DNA from: CAMCHP01 sp036835325 | Lineage (GTDB): Bacteria; Bacteroidota; Bacteroidia; Flavobacteriales_D; Sanyastnellaceae | DNA: 50,260 nt | NCBI GenBank assembly: GCA_036835325.1 | Contig: DAITMF010000024.1 | Span: 1-50,260 of the forward strand | Direction of reading: 5' to 3' | Shown: in pieces, positions 8,441-16,693 of the stretch | Layout of the letters: each line of letters begins with the position of its first letter | Position numbering within the stretch: position 1 is the first letter of the stretch | The notes under the pieces: model-generated | What the model was told of the DNA's origin: nothing | What the model saw: the letters and a program-made list of their open reading frames with translations, nothing else | Databases searched by the model: none | Made by a program: the position numbers and the translations under genes

Positions 8441-9729
8441 ACTTCCTCTTTCTTGCCTTCGAATACCCCCCCATGAACACCGGAGGCGCCCAGCGGCCGG
8501 CACGTTTGGCACGCGCTTTGGTTAACGAAAGACATAACGTGACAGTAGTGACGGCCTCAATCACCCAAGTTGAGGAACCTTCCGATGGAGTGAAGGTGCA
8601 TCGGATCGCTGCCAAACCGATTTCAAGGGCATCGCGATTGCGGGAATCGGCATGGATTTCACTTACTGATCGCAGCGGAGACCGCTGGAAAAGCGCACTT
8701 TTTAAGGCATTGCCCGGCATCATCGCCCAGCACTCACCCGATGTTTTATGGGTGACTGTGCCACCGTTTGGCATTGCCCGGTTAGGGCTGGAAGTAGCTG
8801 AGAGATTTTCGCTTCCATTTCTATTCGACATGCGCGATGCTTGGAGCCAGTGGGGAATTGCCCCTTATCCTACCCGTTGGCACTACGAAGCGGTTCGCAA
8901 ATTGGAGCAGCGTATTCTTCAATCGGCCGACGCCATTGCAGTAACAACGAATGAGATGCGAAGTGACTTGTTGCGGGCACAGCCCCTCATCCATCCGAAA
9001 AAAATTTCCGTATTAAAAAACGGATATTCAGGCGAAGTAACTGCCACACGCACAGCCACCTTGCGCGTACCAACTGACGACGCCCCATTGAGAATTGGGT
9101 ATGTAGGAAGCTTCTATTACACGCCACAAAGGCACCGTTTGATGCTCGCAAAGTGGTACACCAAAAAGCCCCATCAATGGCTGCAGTACACACCACGGAT
9201 TGAAGATTGGCGTTACCGTTCGCCGTATTACGTTTTCACAGCCCTTGTGGCCTTTCAGAAGACACACCCTGAGCTTGCCGGTCGCATCAAACTCGAGTTT
9301 GTTGGTCATATCCCCGATTGGTTGCGCCTAATGGTCACCCAGGCCTCACTCGAGCAGCATGTGCTGCTGCACGGCCCAAAAACGCACGACACAGCGATGG
9401 AGTTCGTAGCGAATTGCGACCTTATGTTGGCGACTTCAGTGAAGGTGAATGGCGGCGTTGACTACTGCATTGCGGGAAAAACGTACGAATACGTGCAGCT
9501 CATGAAACCCGTACTGGGGTTTGTTACAAAGGGCGCCCAAAGGAATTTTCTTGAGGCAACCGGACTTTTGATTGAAGTGAACCCTGATGACACTGCAGCA
9601 GCTGTGCAAACGCTGCACCAACTGGCGACCGGTCAAGTTTCACTGACCCCCGTAGCTCAGTTTATTGAAGGCGCAAGCATTCTAAACACCGCTAAAGAAC
9701 TGATTTTCATTGCTCGAGAGATTGCTTAA
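8437..9729 (+). CDS. Glycosyltransferase (GT4-like)
   Basis: A 430-residue glycosyltransferase. The N-terminus (FLFLAFEYPPMNTGGAQRP) is the classic GT4 donor-proximal glycine loop; VLWVTVPPFGIARLG and LFDMRDAW follow as in GT4 family members. The C-terminal domain contains RIGYVGSFYYTP, VLLHGPKTHDTAMEFVANCD and KTYEYVQLMKPVLGF, the region binding the nucleotide sugar. Its ATG overlaps the stop of the preceding glycosyltransferase (ATGA). A CATCCATCC element with A7 lies in the coding region at 8988-9004 and encodes part of LIHPKKI. The last gene of the clpS run; no terminator is evident in the 146 bases that follow. Confidence 0.9.
   Translation: MNFLFLAFEYPPMNTGGAQRPARLARALVNERHNVTVVTASITQVEEPSDGVKVHRIAAKPISRASRLRESAWISLTDRSGDRWKSALFKALPGIIAQHSPDVLWVTVPPFGIARLGLEVAERFSLPFLFDMRDAWSQWGIAPYPTRWHYEAVRKLEQRILQSADAIAVTTNEMRSDLLRAQPLIHPKKISVLKNGYSGEVTATRTATLRVPTDDAPLRIGYVGSFYYTPQRHRLMLAKWYTKKPHQWLQYTPRIEDWRYRSPYYVFTALVAFQKTHPELAGRIKLEFVGHIPDWLRLMVTQASLEQHVLLHGPKTHDTAMEFVANCDLMLATSVKVNGGVDYCIAGKTYEYVQLMKPVLGFVTKGAQRNFLEATGLLIEVNPDDTAAAVQTLHQLATGQVSLTPVAQFIEGASILNTAKELIFIAREIA
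8988..9004 (+). repeat. Dispersed CATCCATCC + poly(A) element inside glycosyltransferase gene
   Basis: CATCCATCC, G, then A7 at 8998-9004. It is translated as an IHPKK stretch in a likely surface linker between the two Rossmann domains. Confidence 0.55.
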
Positions 9730-9875
9730 TTCGATAATATTTTCGCTTTAAGCCAAAATTTCAGGCAACCACGATTGTGCTTGATTGTCTTGAATTTGGA
9801 ATAAGCGCCGCACACACCGGTGCGAATTCTACGGGTTTGTCCCGTTGCCTTAACTAGAATCTCACACCTTCTGCT
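9730..9875. other. Intergenic region before the secreted VCBS gene
   Basis: 146 bases without an open frame worth calling. I see no perfect TAnnTTTG element and no strong hairpin, so where transcription of the next gene starts is unclear. Confidence 0.4.
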
Positions 9876-11216
9876 ATGCTAAGCTCTAAGCCTACGAGCG
9901 CTGCGGTGCTATGCACCTATGCCCTCCTCGCACTCATCTCGTTCAAGGGCAATGCCCAGTTTATCTACGCCAATACTATTCAAGGAGTTAACGTTGTAAA
10001 TGGGGCACCTGCCACATTTGGAACCAGCGTTAGCATTTGCGACTTTGACGGTGATGGCCTTGACGACATTTCCTTCGGTACAAAAAGCACACCGCCCTTC
10101 TTATTTCGCAATACAGGTGCCGGTTTTGAGCAGATTCCTTTTCTGCATCCATCTCCTGATAAAGCCATTAAATCAATCATTTGGGTTGACATTGACAATG
10201 ACGGTGACCGTGACTTGTTTCTTAGCTATGAATTTGAAAGCGTTCGACTTTACGAAAATGTAGGAAACCTCGAACTCGTTGACATTACCCCGCAATCAGG
10301 CTTGCTAATGGAAGTGAACATTCGCAACGCCGGTGCCAGTTTCGGCGACTACAACAACGATGGCTACCTCGATCTCTACCTCTGCAAATACTACAACTCC
10401 GGTGCTTTCCAAGGGCCTACCTTTGAGAACATCTTGTACCGCAACAACGGCGACAACACGTTCAGCAATGTGACCTACGAAGCCAATGCATCTGTGGGTG
10501 TGAATGCGTCGTTCAATCCGGTTTGGTGGGATTATGATCAGGATGGATGGATTGACCTTTACATCGTAAACGACCGCATTTTCAACCAAAACTACCTGCT
10601 TCGAAACTTAGGAAATGGCAGTTTTGAAGATGTCTCCGTTCAAACCGGCGTTAATCACTTCATCGACGCAATGGGGTGTGCACTTGGTGACTACAACAAC
10701 GACCTGTTGATTGATTTTTATGTCGCAAACTCTGAATTTGTAGGCAACTACCTCTACCAACATCAACCGGATCACACGTTTCTTGAAGTAGGGAAACAAG
10801 CCGGTGTGCGCACTCACCGACTGTGCTGGTCAGGCCTTTGGATGGATTATGACAACGATGGGTGGCTCGACCTTCATGTGGGCGCTGAGATCAATCAAAT
10901 CGGACAAATGGCACCCAATCAGTTCTACAGAAACCTTGGCGATGGCACATTTCAAAACGCCACCCAATCGGCAGGACTAAGCTTCGACCATTTCTCAACC
11001 TTCGCTACGGCCGGCGGAGATTGGAACAACGATGGTTATACAGACTTTGTGTGCAGCAACGGGCCGCCTTCAGCAAGTATTCTCTGGCAAAACGTCGGCG
11101 GAAACGAAAACTTCCGCGCCGTTACCTTGGAGGGAACACTATCAAACCGTGATGCCGTGGGCGCAACCCTCTACGCCTACTCCGGTGATTTGCAGCAGGT
11201 ACGATATGTGACCTGA
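9876..11216 (+). pseudogene. N-terminal part of secreted FG-GAP/VCBS-repeat ASPIC protein
   Basis: 446 residues beginning with a signal peptide (MLSSKPTSAAVLCTYALLAL then ISFKGNAQ). Repeated calcium-binding-like beta-propeller motifs follow, of the form DxDxDGxxD: CDFDGDGLDD, VDIDNDGDRD, GDYNNDGYLD, WDYDQDGWID, GDYNNDLLID, MDYDNDGWLD and GDWNNDGYTD. It ends inside an ASPIC/UnbV domain (SNRDAVGATLYAYSGDLQQVRYVT), where a TGA stops translation. The rest of that domain and the sorting signal follow in the same frame. As it stands the product would be exported to the periplasm but lack the T9SS signal for crossing the outer membrane. Possible causes are a real nonsense mutation, a base error in the sequence, or readthrough. 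Confidence 0.75.
11214..11216 (+). other. In-frame TGA interrupting the ASPIC/UnbV domain
   Basis: The TGA at codon 447 is the only stop between 9876 and 12491 in this frame (872 codons in all, including the final stop). The codons right after it read SENYIAQNSFRKLFGLAG and then TVDSLIVKWPLG, which is the expected continuation of the UnbV domain, so there is no frameshift. TCA, GGA or CGA would each become TGA by one base change. Confidence 0.9.
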
Positions 11217-12491
11217 AGCGAAAATTACATCGCTCAAAATTCGTTTCGCAAGCTATTTGGCCTTGCAGGAAATACAACAGTTGATTCGCTCATTGTGAAG
11301 TGGCCCTTAGGGCTCGTCGAAAAGTATTACAACCTCACTGTAAACACCACGCACCATTTCGTCGAAGGCAATTCGCTCGCAGCTTCTGTCGTCGCTGACA
11401 ACCTCTTCTTCTGCGAAAATCAATCGGTTGAACTTTCTACTTCGCTGAATCTCCCTGTGGTATGGTCAAACGGTCAGCTCGCGACGTCAATTAACGTTCA
11501 AGTGTCGGGGAATTATTGGTACACGGTTGACCTTCCCTCAGGTTTCTCGCTCGCCTCTGATACGGTTAATGTCGTTTCAGTACCCCTTTCAACCTTTCAA
11601 TTCGAGGTTATTCACCCCAGTTGCCATGGGTTTGAGAATGGAGCCATTCATATCACCAACAATTGGGGAAGCTTTCCGATCACCGTTGAGCTGAATGGCG
11701 ATGAAGCCCTTTTGATCAATGACAGCCTCGGCGCAGGCGAATACCAGATTGCACTCATCGATCAATTCGGCTGTTTGGTAAATCATGCATTCACACTGGT
11801 TGAACCCAATGCGTTGCAAGCCATGCTGTTTGTTGATCCAATTGAATGCAACGGTGACTTCACCAACGTGACCGGATTCTCGTTCGGAGGTGTGCCCCCA
11901 TATACTTGGGATTGGAATGGTTACGACCCAGATACCCTGCCGGCCGGAGAATACTCAGTCGACTTAACCGATAACAACGGCTGTTCACTTACAACAGCTT
12001 TCACGATTGAACAGCCCGAGGAACTTACTGTCAGTGTTAGCCTCGACAATACCCTTCTATCGGCGAATGTGACTGGTGGCACTCCACCTTACGCATTCTT
12101 TTGGGTTACACCCGGCGGCAGCATCAACGAAAACAATGAACTCAATGCCGATGTAAATGGAAATTACGTCCTCGCTGTAACCGATGACAATGGGTGCTCT
12201 GAAAACCTTGTTTTTTCGGTGACCGTAACGTTCGTGAACACACTTAACAGTCAGAACGCCTACGCATTTCCCAATCCAACGCATGGGAACCTTCACCTCG
12301 GCATAACCCAAGGCCAAATTTCAGCAGTTGCAATCTTCGATTTGACGGGCCGCGAAGTCTACACTACCGCGTTAATCCCCTCATCTGAAATCAACCTCGA
12401 CCTCTCGTTCTTTGCTGCGGGAAGTTATATGGCGTTCTTGAAAACAGTCGACGGAGCTCAGCTGCGTGTACGAATCACCGTCGCCCATTGA
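11217..12491 (+). pseudogene. C-terminal part of the same protein: SprB-like repeats and T9SS type A sorting domain
   Basis: 425 sense codons continuing the upstream frame. The first 35 or so complete the ASPIC/UnbV domain; the nearest in-frame ATG is 11295. Then come an Ig-like segment and three SprB-like repeats, recognisable by endings such as GAGEYQIALIDQFGC, PAGEYSVDLTDNNGC and VNGNYVLAVTDDNGC. The protein closes with a type A T9SS C-terminal domain (AYAFPNPTHGNLHL, IFDLTGREVY, FAAGSYMAFLKT). Because the reading frame and sorting domain are undamaged, the interruption is either very recent or not real. The stop abuts the stop of the convergent paaD gene with no gap. Confidence 0.75.
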
Positions 12492-12989
12492 TTAAATGCA
12501 CTTGAAATAGTCGAAGGGCTCAGCACATGCCTTGCATTGGTAATGTGCCTTACACGCTGTGCTCCCGAACTCGCTGACCAAACGGGTATCTTCAGAACCG
12601 CATTTCGGACAAGCCACTACCCTAGGCTTACCGAACAAAAGCGATTTGTCGTTTGAACCTTCCTCGGGTGGCGCAATGCCATACTCCCGCAGTTTCCGGC
12701 GGGCAGCAGGGGTCAACCAGTCGGTTGTCCATGGCGGACTGAGCGTGCTTTTCACCTCCACATTGTCGCCGTAATGACGGTGCAAAATGCTCTTCACATT
12801 GGCACCGATGACATCCATCGCCGGACACCCACTGTAGGTTGGTGTTATAGTAACCGTTACGTGGTCTCCAACAATTTCAACACTGCGCACAATGCCCATG
12901 TCGACCACATTCATTACGGGAATTTCAGGGTCTTTGACGGCGGTGAGCAGTTCTAAAATATCGCCTTCAGAAAGCGGTTTCGTTACCAT
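12492..12989 (-). CDS. paaD: Phenylacetyl-CoA epoxidase-associated protein PaaD (MIP18/DUF59 type)
   Basis: A 165-residue PaaD (also called PaaJ). The N-terminal two thirds are a MIP18/DUF59 Fe-S assembly domain (VKDPEIPVMNVVDMGIV, YSGCPAMDVI). The C-terminus has a zinc-ribbon-like set CPKC, then C, then CKAC and a terminal Cys (YFKCI). It is thought to help mature the iron-sulfur component of the epoxidase. Its ATG overlaps the 3' end of paaC by 7 bases. It is the last gene of the paaABCD run; no paaE reductase follows. Confidence 0.93.
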   Translation of the reverse strand: MVTKPLSEGDILELLTAVKDPEIPVMNVVDMGIVRSVEIVGDHVTVTITPTYSGCPAMDVIGANVKSILHRHYGDNVEVKSTLSPPWTTDWLTPAARRKLREYGIAPPEEGSNDKSLLFGKPRVVACPKCGSEDTRLVSEFGSTACKAHYQCKACAEPFDYFKCI

Positions 12990-13738
12990 GTTGCATCAGG
13001 GTACATGCGAGGCAAATGTTGCATCTCGGCCAGAAGGTAACCCAAGTTTTCACTGTGTACACCTTTCTTACCTCCTGATTGCATCCATCCCGAAGGGGGC
13101 TTTACCAAGCCTGCTTGGGCCAACACTGCGTCAACATTCGAATGCCATGCGCGTGCCAAATCATGTAAGTCAGGGCCAACACCTGCCGCTTGGGCTTCAA
13201 GGTCAAGTTCATCAGGCGAAAGCATTTCGCCCGAATACATCCAAAGCTCGTTCAAGCTGGTTTGTATGCGCTCCTTGCTAAGCTCGGTGCCGTCACCCAA
13301 ACGAATCATCCATTCGCTGCTGTGCCGGCGGTGGTAGGTCACTTCTTTCAGCGATTTCGCCGCAATAGCGGCCAAATGCTCGTCGGTGCTACGGGTGAGC
13401 GCATCAAAGTAAAGGAAGGCAAAATTATCGTAAAGAAATTGACGGGCTACGGTGTCTCCGAAGTGTCCGTTAGGCTGCTCAACAAGCAGCACGTTGCGGT
13501 ACTGGTGTGAATCGCGGAAGAAGGCCAATCGGTCTTCATCCTTCCCCAAACCTTCCAACTCGCCTGCATAGCTGAGCAGAGAACGCGCCTGACCAATAAG
13601 GTCGAGTGAGATGTTGGTCAGCGCAATGTCTTCTTCAAGAACCGGCCCATGGCCGCACCACTCTGATAATCGCTGGCCGAGAATGAGCGCATTGTCGGCA
13701 GCGCGAAGCACGTACTGAAAGCGTTTATTTTGCTCCAT
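12983..13738 (-). CDS. paaC: 1,2-phenylacetyl-CoA epoxidase subunit PaaC
   Basis: A ferritin-like structural subunit of about 251 residues that pairs with catalytic PaaA in the phenylacetyl-CoA 1,2-epoxidase. Recognisable blocks are LRAADNALILGQRLSEWCGHGPVLEEDIAL, LIGQARSLLSYAG, and KEVTYHRRHSSEWMIRLGDGTE. The start is ATG 13738, forming a TGATG overlap with the paaB stop; a GTG three bases earlier is equally possible. A CATCCATCC copy lies inside at 13082-13090. Confidence 0.95.
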   Translation of the reverse strand: MEQNKRFQYVLRAADNALILGQRLSEWCGHGPVLEEDIALTNISLDLIGQARSLLSYAGELEGLGKDEDRLAFFRDSHQYRNVLLVEQPNGHFGDTVARQFLYDNFAFLYFDALTRSTDEHLAAIAAKSLKEVTYHRRHSSEWMIRLGDGTELSKERIQTSLNELWMYSGEMLSPDELDLEAQAAGVGPDLHDLARAWHSNVDAVLAQAGLVKPPSGWMQSGGKKGVHSENLGYLLAEMQHLPRMYPDATW

Positions 13739-14025
13739 CACATGTGCTTTATCGCGTCGGGCAAGTCATAAAAGGTCGGATGACGGTAGATTTTATCGTC
13801 TGCCGGTGCGAAGAGTGCATCTTTTTCGTCGGGCGATGAGGCCGTAATTGACGCAGCCGGAACCACCCAAATGCTCTCTCCCTCTTGCCTACGTGTATAA
13901 ACGTCGCGTGCATTCTCAAGAGCCATTTCGGCATCTGCAGCATGCAAACTTCCAACGTGTTTATGGCTCAAGCCTTGACGGCTGCGAATGAAAATCTCAA
14001 ACAACGGCCAATTTTTCTTGCTCAT
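13738..14025 (-). CDS. paaB: 1,2-phenylacetyl-CoA epoxidase subunit PaaB
   Basis: A 95-residue PaaB, the small subunit that bridges PaaAC heterodimers in the epoxidase complex. Diagnostic sequence is WPLFEIFIRSRQGLSHKHVG, then LHAADAEMALENARDVYTRR and SIWVVPAASI. The start MSKKNWP at 14025 gives normal family length; the open frame upstream lies over the end of paaA and is not needed. It is separated from paaA by 11 bases. Confidence 0.94.
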   Translation of the reverse strand: MSKKNWPLFEIFIRSRQGLSHKHVGSLHAADAEMALENARDVYTRRQEGESIWVVPAASITASSPDEKDALFAPADDKIYRHPTFYDLPDAIKHM

Positions 14026-14036
14026 GGTGTAAAGTG

Positions 14037-14999
14037 TTAAGCCGCTGCGGTTTCTTTGCGCTGCGCTGCGCGTTTTTCGGCGTGAGCGACTGCAGCATCG
14101 CGCACCCATGCCCCTTCTTCGTGGGCCTTGTTGCGCGCATCAAGGCGCTGTTTGTTGCACGGGCCATTGCCATTAATGACCTGGTAAAACTCATCCCAAT
14201 TGATGGCACCAAAATCGTAATGTCCACGCTCTTCGTTCCACTTCAAGTCTTCATCCGGGATGGTCAGCCCAAGTATCTCAGCCTGAGGCACCGTCATGTC
14301 AACAAAACGCTGACGCAACTCGTCATTGCTGAAGTGCTTGATTTTCCAACGCATTGAATCGGCGCTGTGCTTTGAATCGGCGTCGGTTGGCCCAAACATC
14401 ATCAGCGATGGCCACCACCAGCGGTTCAGCGCGTCTTGGGCCATGGCTTTTTGCTCAGGAGTACCTCCTGCCATGGTCATCATAATTTGAAAACCTTGGC
14501 GCTGATGGAAACTTTCTTCCTTACATACGCGCACCATGGCACGTGCATACGGCCCGTAGCTGCACTTGCACAGAGGTACTTGGTTCATGATTGCTGCGCC
14601 GTCAACCAACCAACCAACCGCGCCTATGTCGGCCCAATTCAAGGTCGGGTAGTTGAAAATGCTCGAGTACTTCGCTTTTCCTGAGTGCAACTCAGCAAGC
14701 AATTCATCGCGTTCAACCCCAAGGGTTTCAGCAGCAGAATAGAGGTACAAACCATGGCCTGCCTCGTCTTGTACTTTCGCCAAAAGAATGGCCTTCCGCT
14801 TCAGCGAAGGGGCGCGGGTGATCCAATTTCCTTCCGGAAGCATCCCCACAATCTCCGAATGTGCGTGCTGGCTAATTTGCCTGATCAAAGTTTTGCGGTA
14901 GGCATCGGGCATCCAATCCTTCGGCTCAATCTTCTTGTTCTCAGCAACGTACGCCTCAAAGCGCTCGTTCAAATCAATGTCTTTCCGTTGTTCTCCCAT
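14037..14999 (-). CDS. paaA: 1,2-phenylacetyl-CoA epoxidase catalytic subunit PaaA
   Basis: A 320-residue catalytic subunit of the di-iron monooxygenase that converts phenylacetyl-CoA to ring-1,2-epoxyphenylacetyl-CoA, the committed step of aerobic phenylacetate degradation. Conserved di-iron helices are visible as KVQDEAGHGLYLYSAAETLG and CKEESFHQRQGFQIM. The substrate-side block LNWADIGAVGWLVDGAAIMNQ is also present. It is the first gene of paaABCD. The ring-opening and beta-oxidation genes (paaG, Z, F, H) and the phenylacetate-CoA ligase paaK are not in this window. Confidence 0.96.
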   Translation of the reverse strand: MGEQRKDIDLNERFEAYVAENKKIEPKDWMPDAYRKTLIRQISQHAHSEIVGMLPEGNWITRAPSLKRKAILLAKVQDEAGHGLYLYSAAETLGVERDELLAELHSGKAKYSSIFNYPTLNWADIGAVGWLVDGAAIMNQVPLCKCSYGPYARAMVRVCKEESFHQRQGFQIMMTMAGGTPEQKAMAQDALNRWWWPSLMMFGPTDADSKHSADSMRWKIKHFSNDELRQRFVDMTVPQAEILGLTIPDEDLKWNEERGHYDFGAINWDEFYQVINGNGPCNKQRLDARNKAHEEGAWVRDAAVAHAEKRAAQRKETAAA

Positions 15000-15028
15000 G
15001 TCGTATCATTTACGGCTTGAAGCTGCCA

Positions 15029-15049
15029 CAAGTTTACGCATTTCGCGTA
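15029..15049 (-). promoter_or_regulatory. Possible paaA promoter and operator
   Basis: A near-match to the -7 element (TAAACTTG on -, 15036-15029) lies 30 bases before the paaA start. A small inverted repeat, TACGC-N5-GCGTA (15035-15049), touches its upstream edge, a position suited to a repressor. Both matches are short and could be chance. Confidence 0.3.
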
Positions 15050-15116
15050 TACACTCAGTAATTCCTGACAAGAGTCATTGGTTCATTGGTCGGTTATTTG
15101 GGGTTATGGCCTTTCT

Positions 15117-15153
15117 TTTTTGGGGGATGGACGTGCACATCCGTCCAAAAAAA
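15117..15153. repeat. Imperfect palindrome built from two inverted CATCCRTCC elements
   Basis: The left half is a T run, GGGGGATGGAC; the right half is CATCCGTCC followed by A7; the centre is GTGCAC (15133-15138). It is thus two head-to-head copies of the dispersed CATCC(A/G)TCC + poly(A) motif around one axis. It lies between paaA and glpK, with the axis about 40 bases upstream of a candidate glpK -7 element. It could be an operator or a paired repeat. Confidence 0.5.
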
Positions 15154-15174
15154 CATCCGAAGTCATGAAAACCG

Positions 15175-15182
15175 TACTTTTC
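15175..15182 (+). promoter_or_regulatory. Candidate -7 element for glpK
   Basis: TACTTTTC matches TAnnTTTG at 7 of 8 positions and lies 24 bases before the glpK ATG. Confidence 0.4.
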
Positions 15183-15205
15183 GTCGCACACACAGAACGC
15201 CGAGC

Positions 15206-16693
15206 ATGAGCTACATCCTCACCCTAGACCAAGGAACCACCGCATCGCGCAGCTTGATTGTGAATGCCAAGGGCGAAGTGGTTGCCATGGCACAACAAGA
15301 GTTTACCCAGCATTTTCCCCGTCAAGGATGGGTGGAACATGATCCCGATGAAATTTGGAGCACACAGCGTGATACCATGCAACAGGTCATCCGCGAAAGC
15401 GGCATCCATCCATCTGAATTAAAAGCCATCGGAATTACCAACCAACGTGAAACCACGGTTGCTTGGAACCGCACCACCGGAAAGGCAATCGGCCGCGCGA
15501 TCGTGTGGCAAGACAAACGCACCGCACCGATGTGTGAGCAATTGAAGCTCCGCGGATTGGGCGAATACGTGCGAACAACCACTGGCTTGGTCATCGATGC
15601 CTACTTCTCAGCCACCAAAATGCACTACATCCTCCGCAATTACCCCGAAGCCGAAAAACTGCTGCGCACCAACGAGCTGTGCTTTGGAACGGTTGATAGT
15701 TGGTTGATGTACAAGCTCACCGAAAACCGCGTTCACGCGACCGATACCACAAATGCTTCGCGCACAATGCTTTTCGATATTCGCAATTTGAAATGGGACG
15801 ATCGTTTGCTCAACGAACTCGACATTCACCCTAGCACCTTGCCCGAAGTTAAATCGTCGATCGGCTTTTTTGGCAACGCGCGCATCGATGGTGCGAATGT
15901 CCCAATCATGGGCGTGGCCGGCGACCAACAGGCAGCGCTTTTCGGTCAACTCTGCTTTGAGGCCGGGATGGTAAAAAACACCTACGGAACAGGGTGCTTC
16001 ATGCTTATGAACACCGGGCGTGAACTGCGCGAATCGCACCATGGTTTGCTCACTACGGTGGCATGGAGCGATGCCCATTCAACTACCTACGCTCTTGAAG
16101 GCTCTGTATTCATTGCCGGTGCCGCAATTCAATGGCTTCGTGACGGCCTTAAAATCATTGACCACGCCACAGACTCTGAATACTTCGCACGAAAAGCCCA
16201 AAACGAAGAACCGGTGTATGTGGTGCCGGCATTTTCAGGACTTGGCGCACCGTATTGGGACATGTACGCCCGCGGCGCGGTGTTCGGTTTAACGCGCGAT
16301 ACCGGTAAAGACGAACTCATCCGAGCAACGCTCGAATCAATGGCCTACCAAACGCGCGATGTGATCGAGGCCATGGCCGTTGATGCCGGAACAGGCATTC
16401 ATTCGCTTCGGGTTGATGGAGGTGCCAGCGCCAACGATTACCTCATGCAGTTCCAGGCCGATATCATCGAGCGCGAAGTGATACGGCCCGCAAACGTTGA
16501 ATCAACCGCGATGGGCGCAGCTTACCTAGCAGGCATCGCAGCAGGTGTTTGGACCCGTGCTGACCTCCTGCGCATTCACGCCAATGCCACAACGTTTCGT
16601 CCGAAAATGGAAGGAAAAACCGTGAGCAAATTGTATCATGGTTGGAAAAAAGCCGTACAACGCAGCATGCACTGGCTCGACGATGAACCGTAA
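15206..16693 (+). CDS. glpK: Glycerol kinase
   Basis: A 495-residue FGGY-family kinase that phosphorylates glycerol to sn-glycerol 3-phosphate with ATP. The N-terminus YILTLDQGTTASRSLIV is the first phosphate-binding motif. WNRTTGKAIGRAIVWQDKRT, YFSATKMHYIL and NTYGTGCFMLMNTG are glycerol-kinase signatures. GLGAPYWDMYARG and LRVDGGASANDYLMQFQAD are the FGGY C-terminal signatures. The start at 15206 (MSYIL) gives the standard length. It overlaps glpD by 11 bases, so the two are coupled. No glycerol facilitator (glpF) is adjacent. Confidence 0.97.
   Translation: MSYILTLDQGTTASRSLIVNAKGEVVAMAQQEFTQHFPRQGWVEHDPDEIWSTQRDTMQQVIRESGIHPSELKAIGITNQRETTVAWNRTTGKAIGRAIVWQDKRTAPMCEQLKLRGLGEYVRTTTGLVIDAYFSATKMHYILRNYPEAEKLLRTNELCFGTVDSWLMYKLTENRVHATDTTNASRTMLFDIRNLKWDDRLLNELDIHPSTLPEVKSSIGFFGNARIDGANVPIMGVAGDQQAALFGQLCFEAGMVKNTYGTGCFMLMNTGRELRESHHGLLTTVAWSDAHSTTYALEGSVFIAGAAIQWLRDGLKIIDHATDSEYFARKAQNEEPVYVVPAFSGLGAPYWDMYARGAVFGLTRDTGKDELIRATLESMAYQTRDVIEAMAVDAGTGIHSLRVDGGASANDYLMQFQADIIEREVIRPANVESTAMGAAYLAGIAAGVWTRADLLRIHANATTFRPKMEGKTVSKLYHGWKKAVQRSMHWLDDEP

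Noticed and set aside
11214..11216. TGA as a selenocysteine codon
   Set aside because: The position is not a Cys in ASPIC/UnbV domains as I know them, and no obvious SECIS-like hairpin follows; nonsense mutation or base error is simpler.
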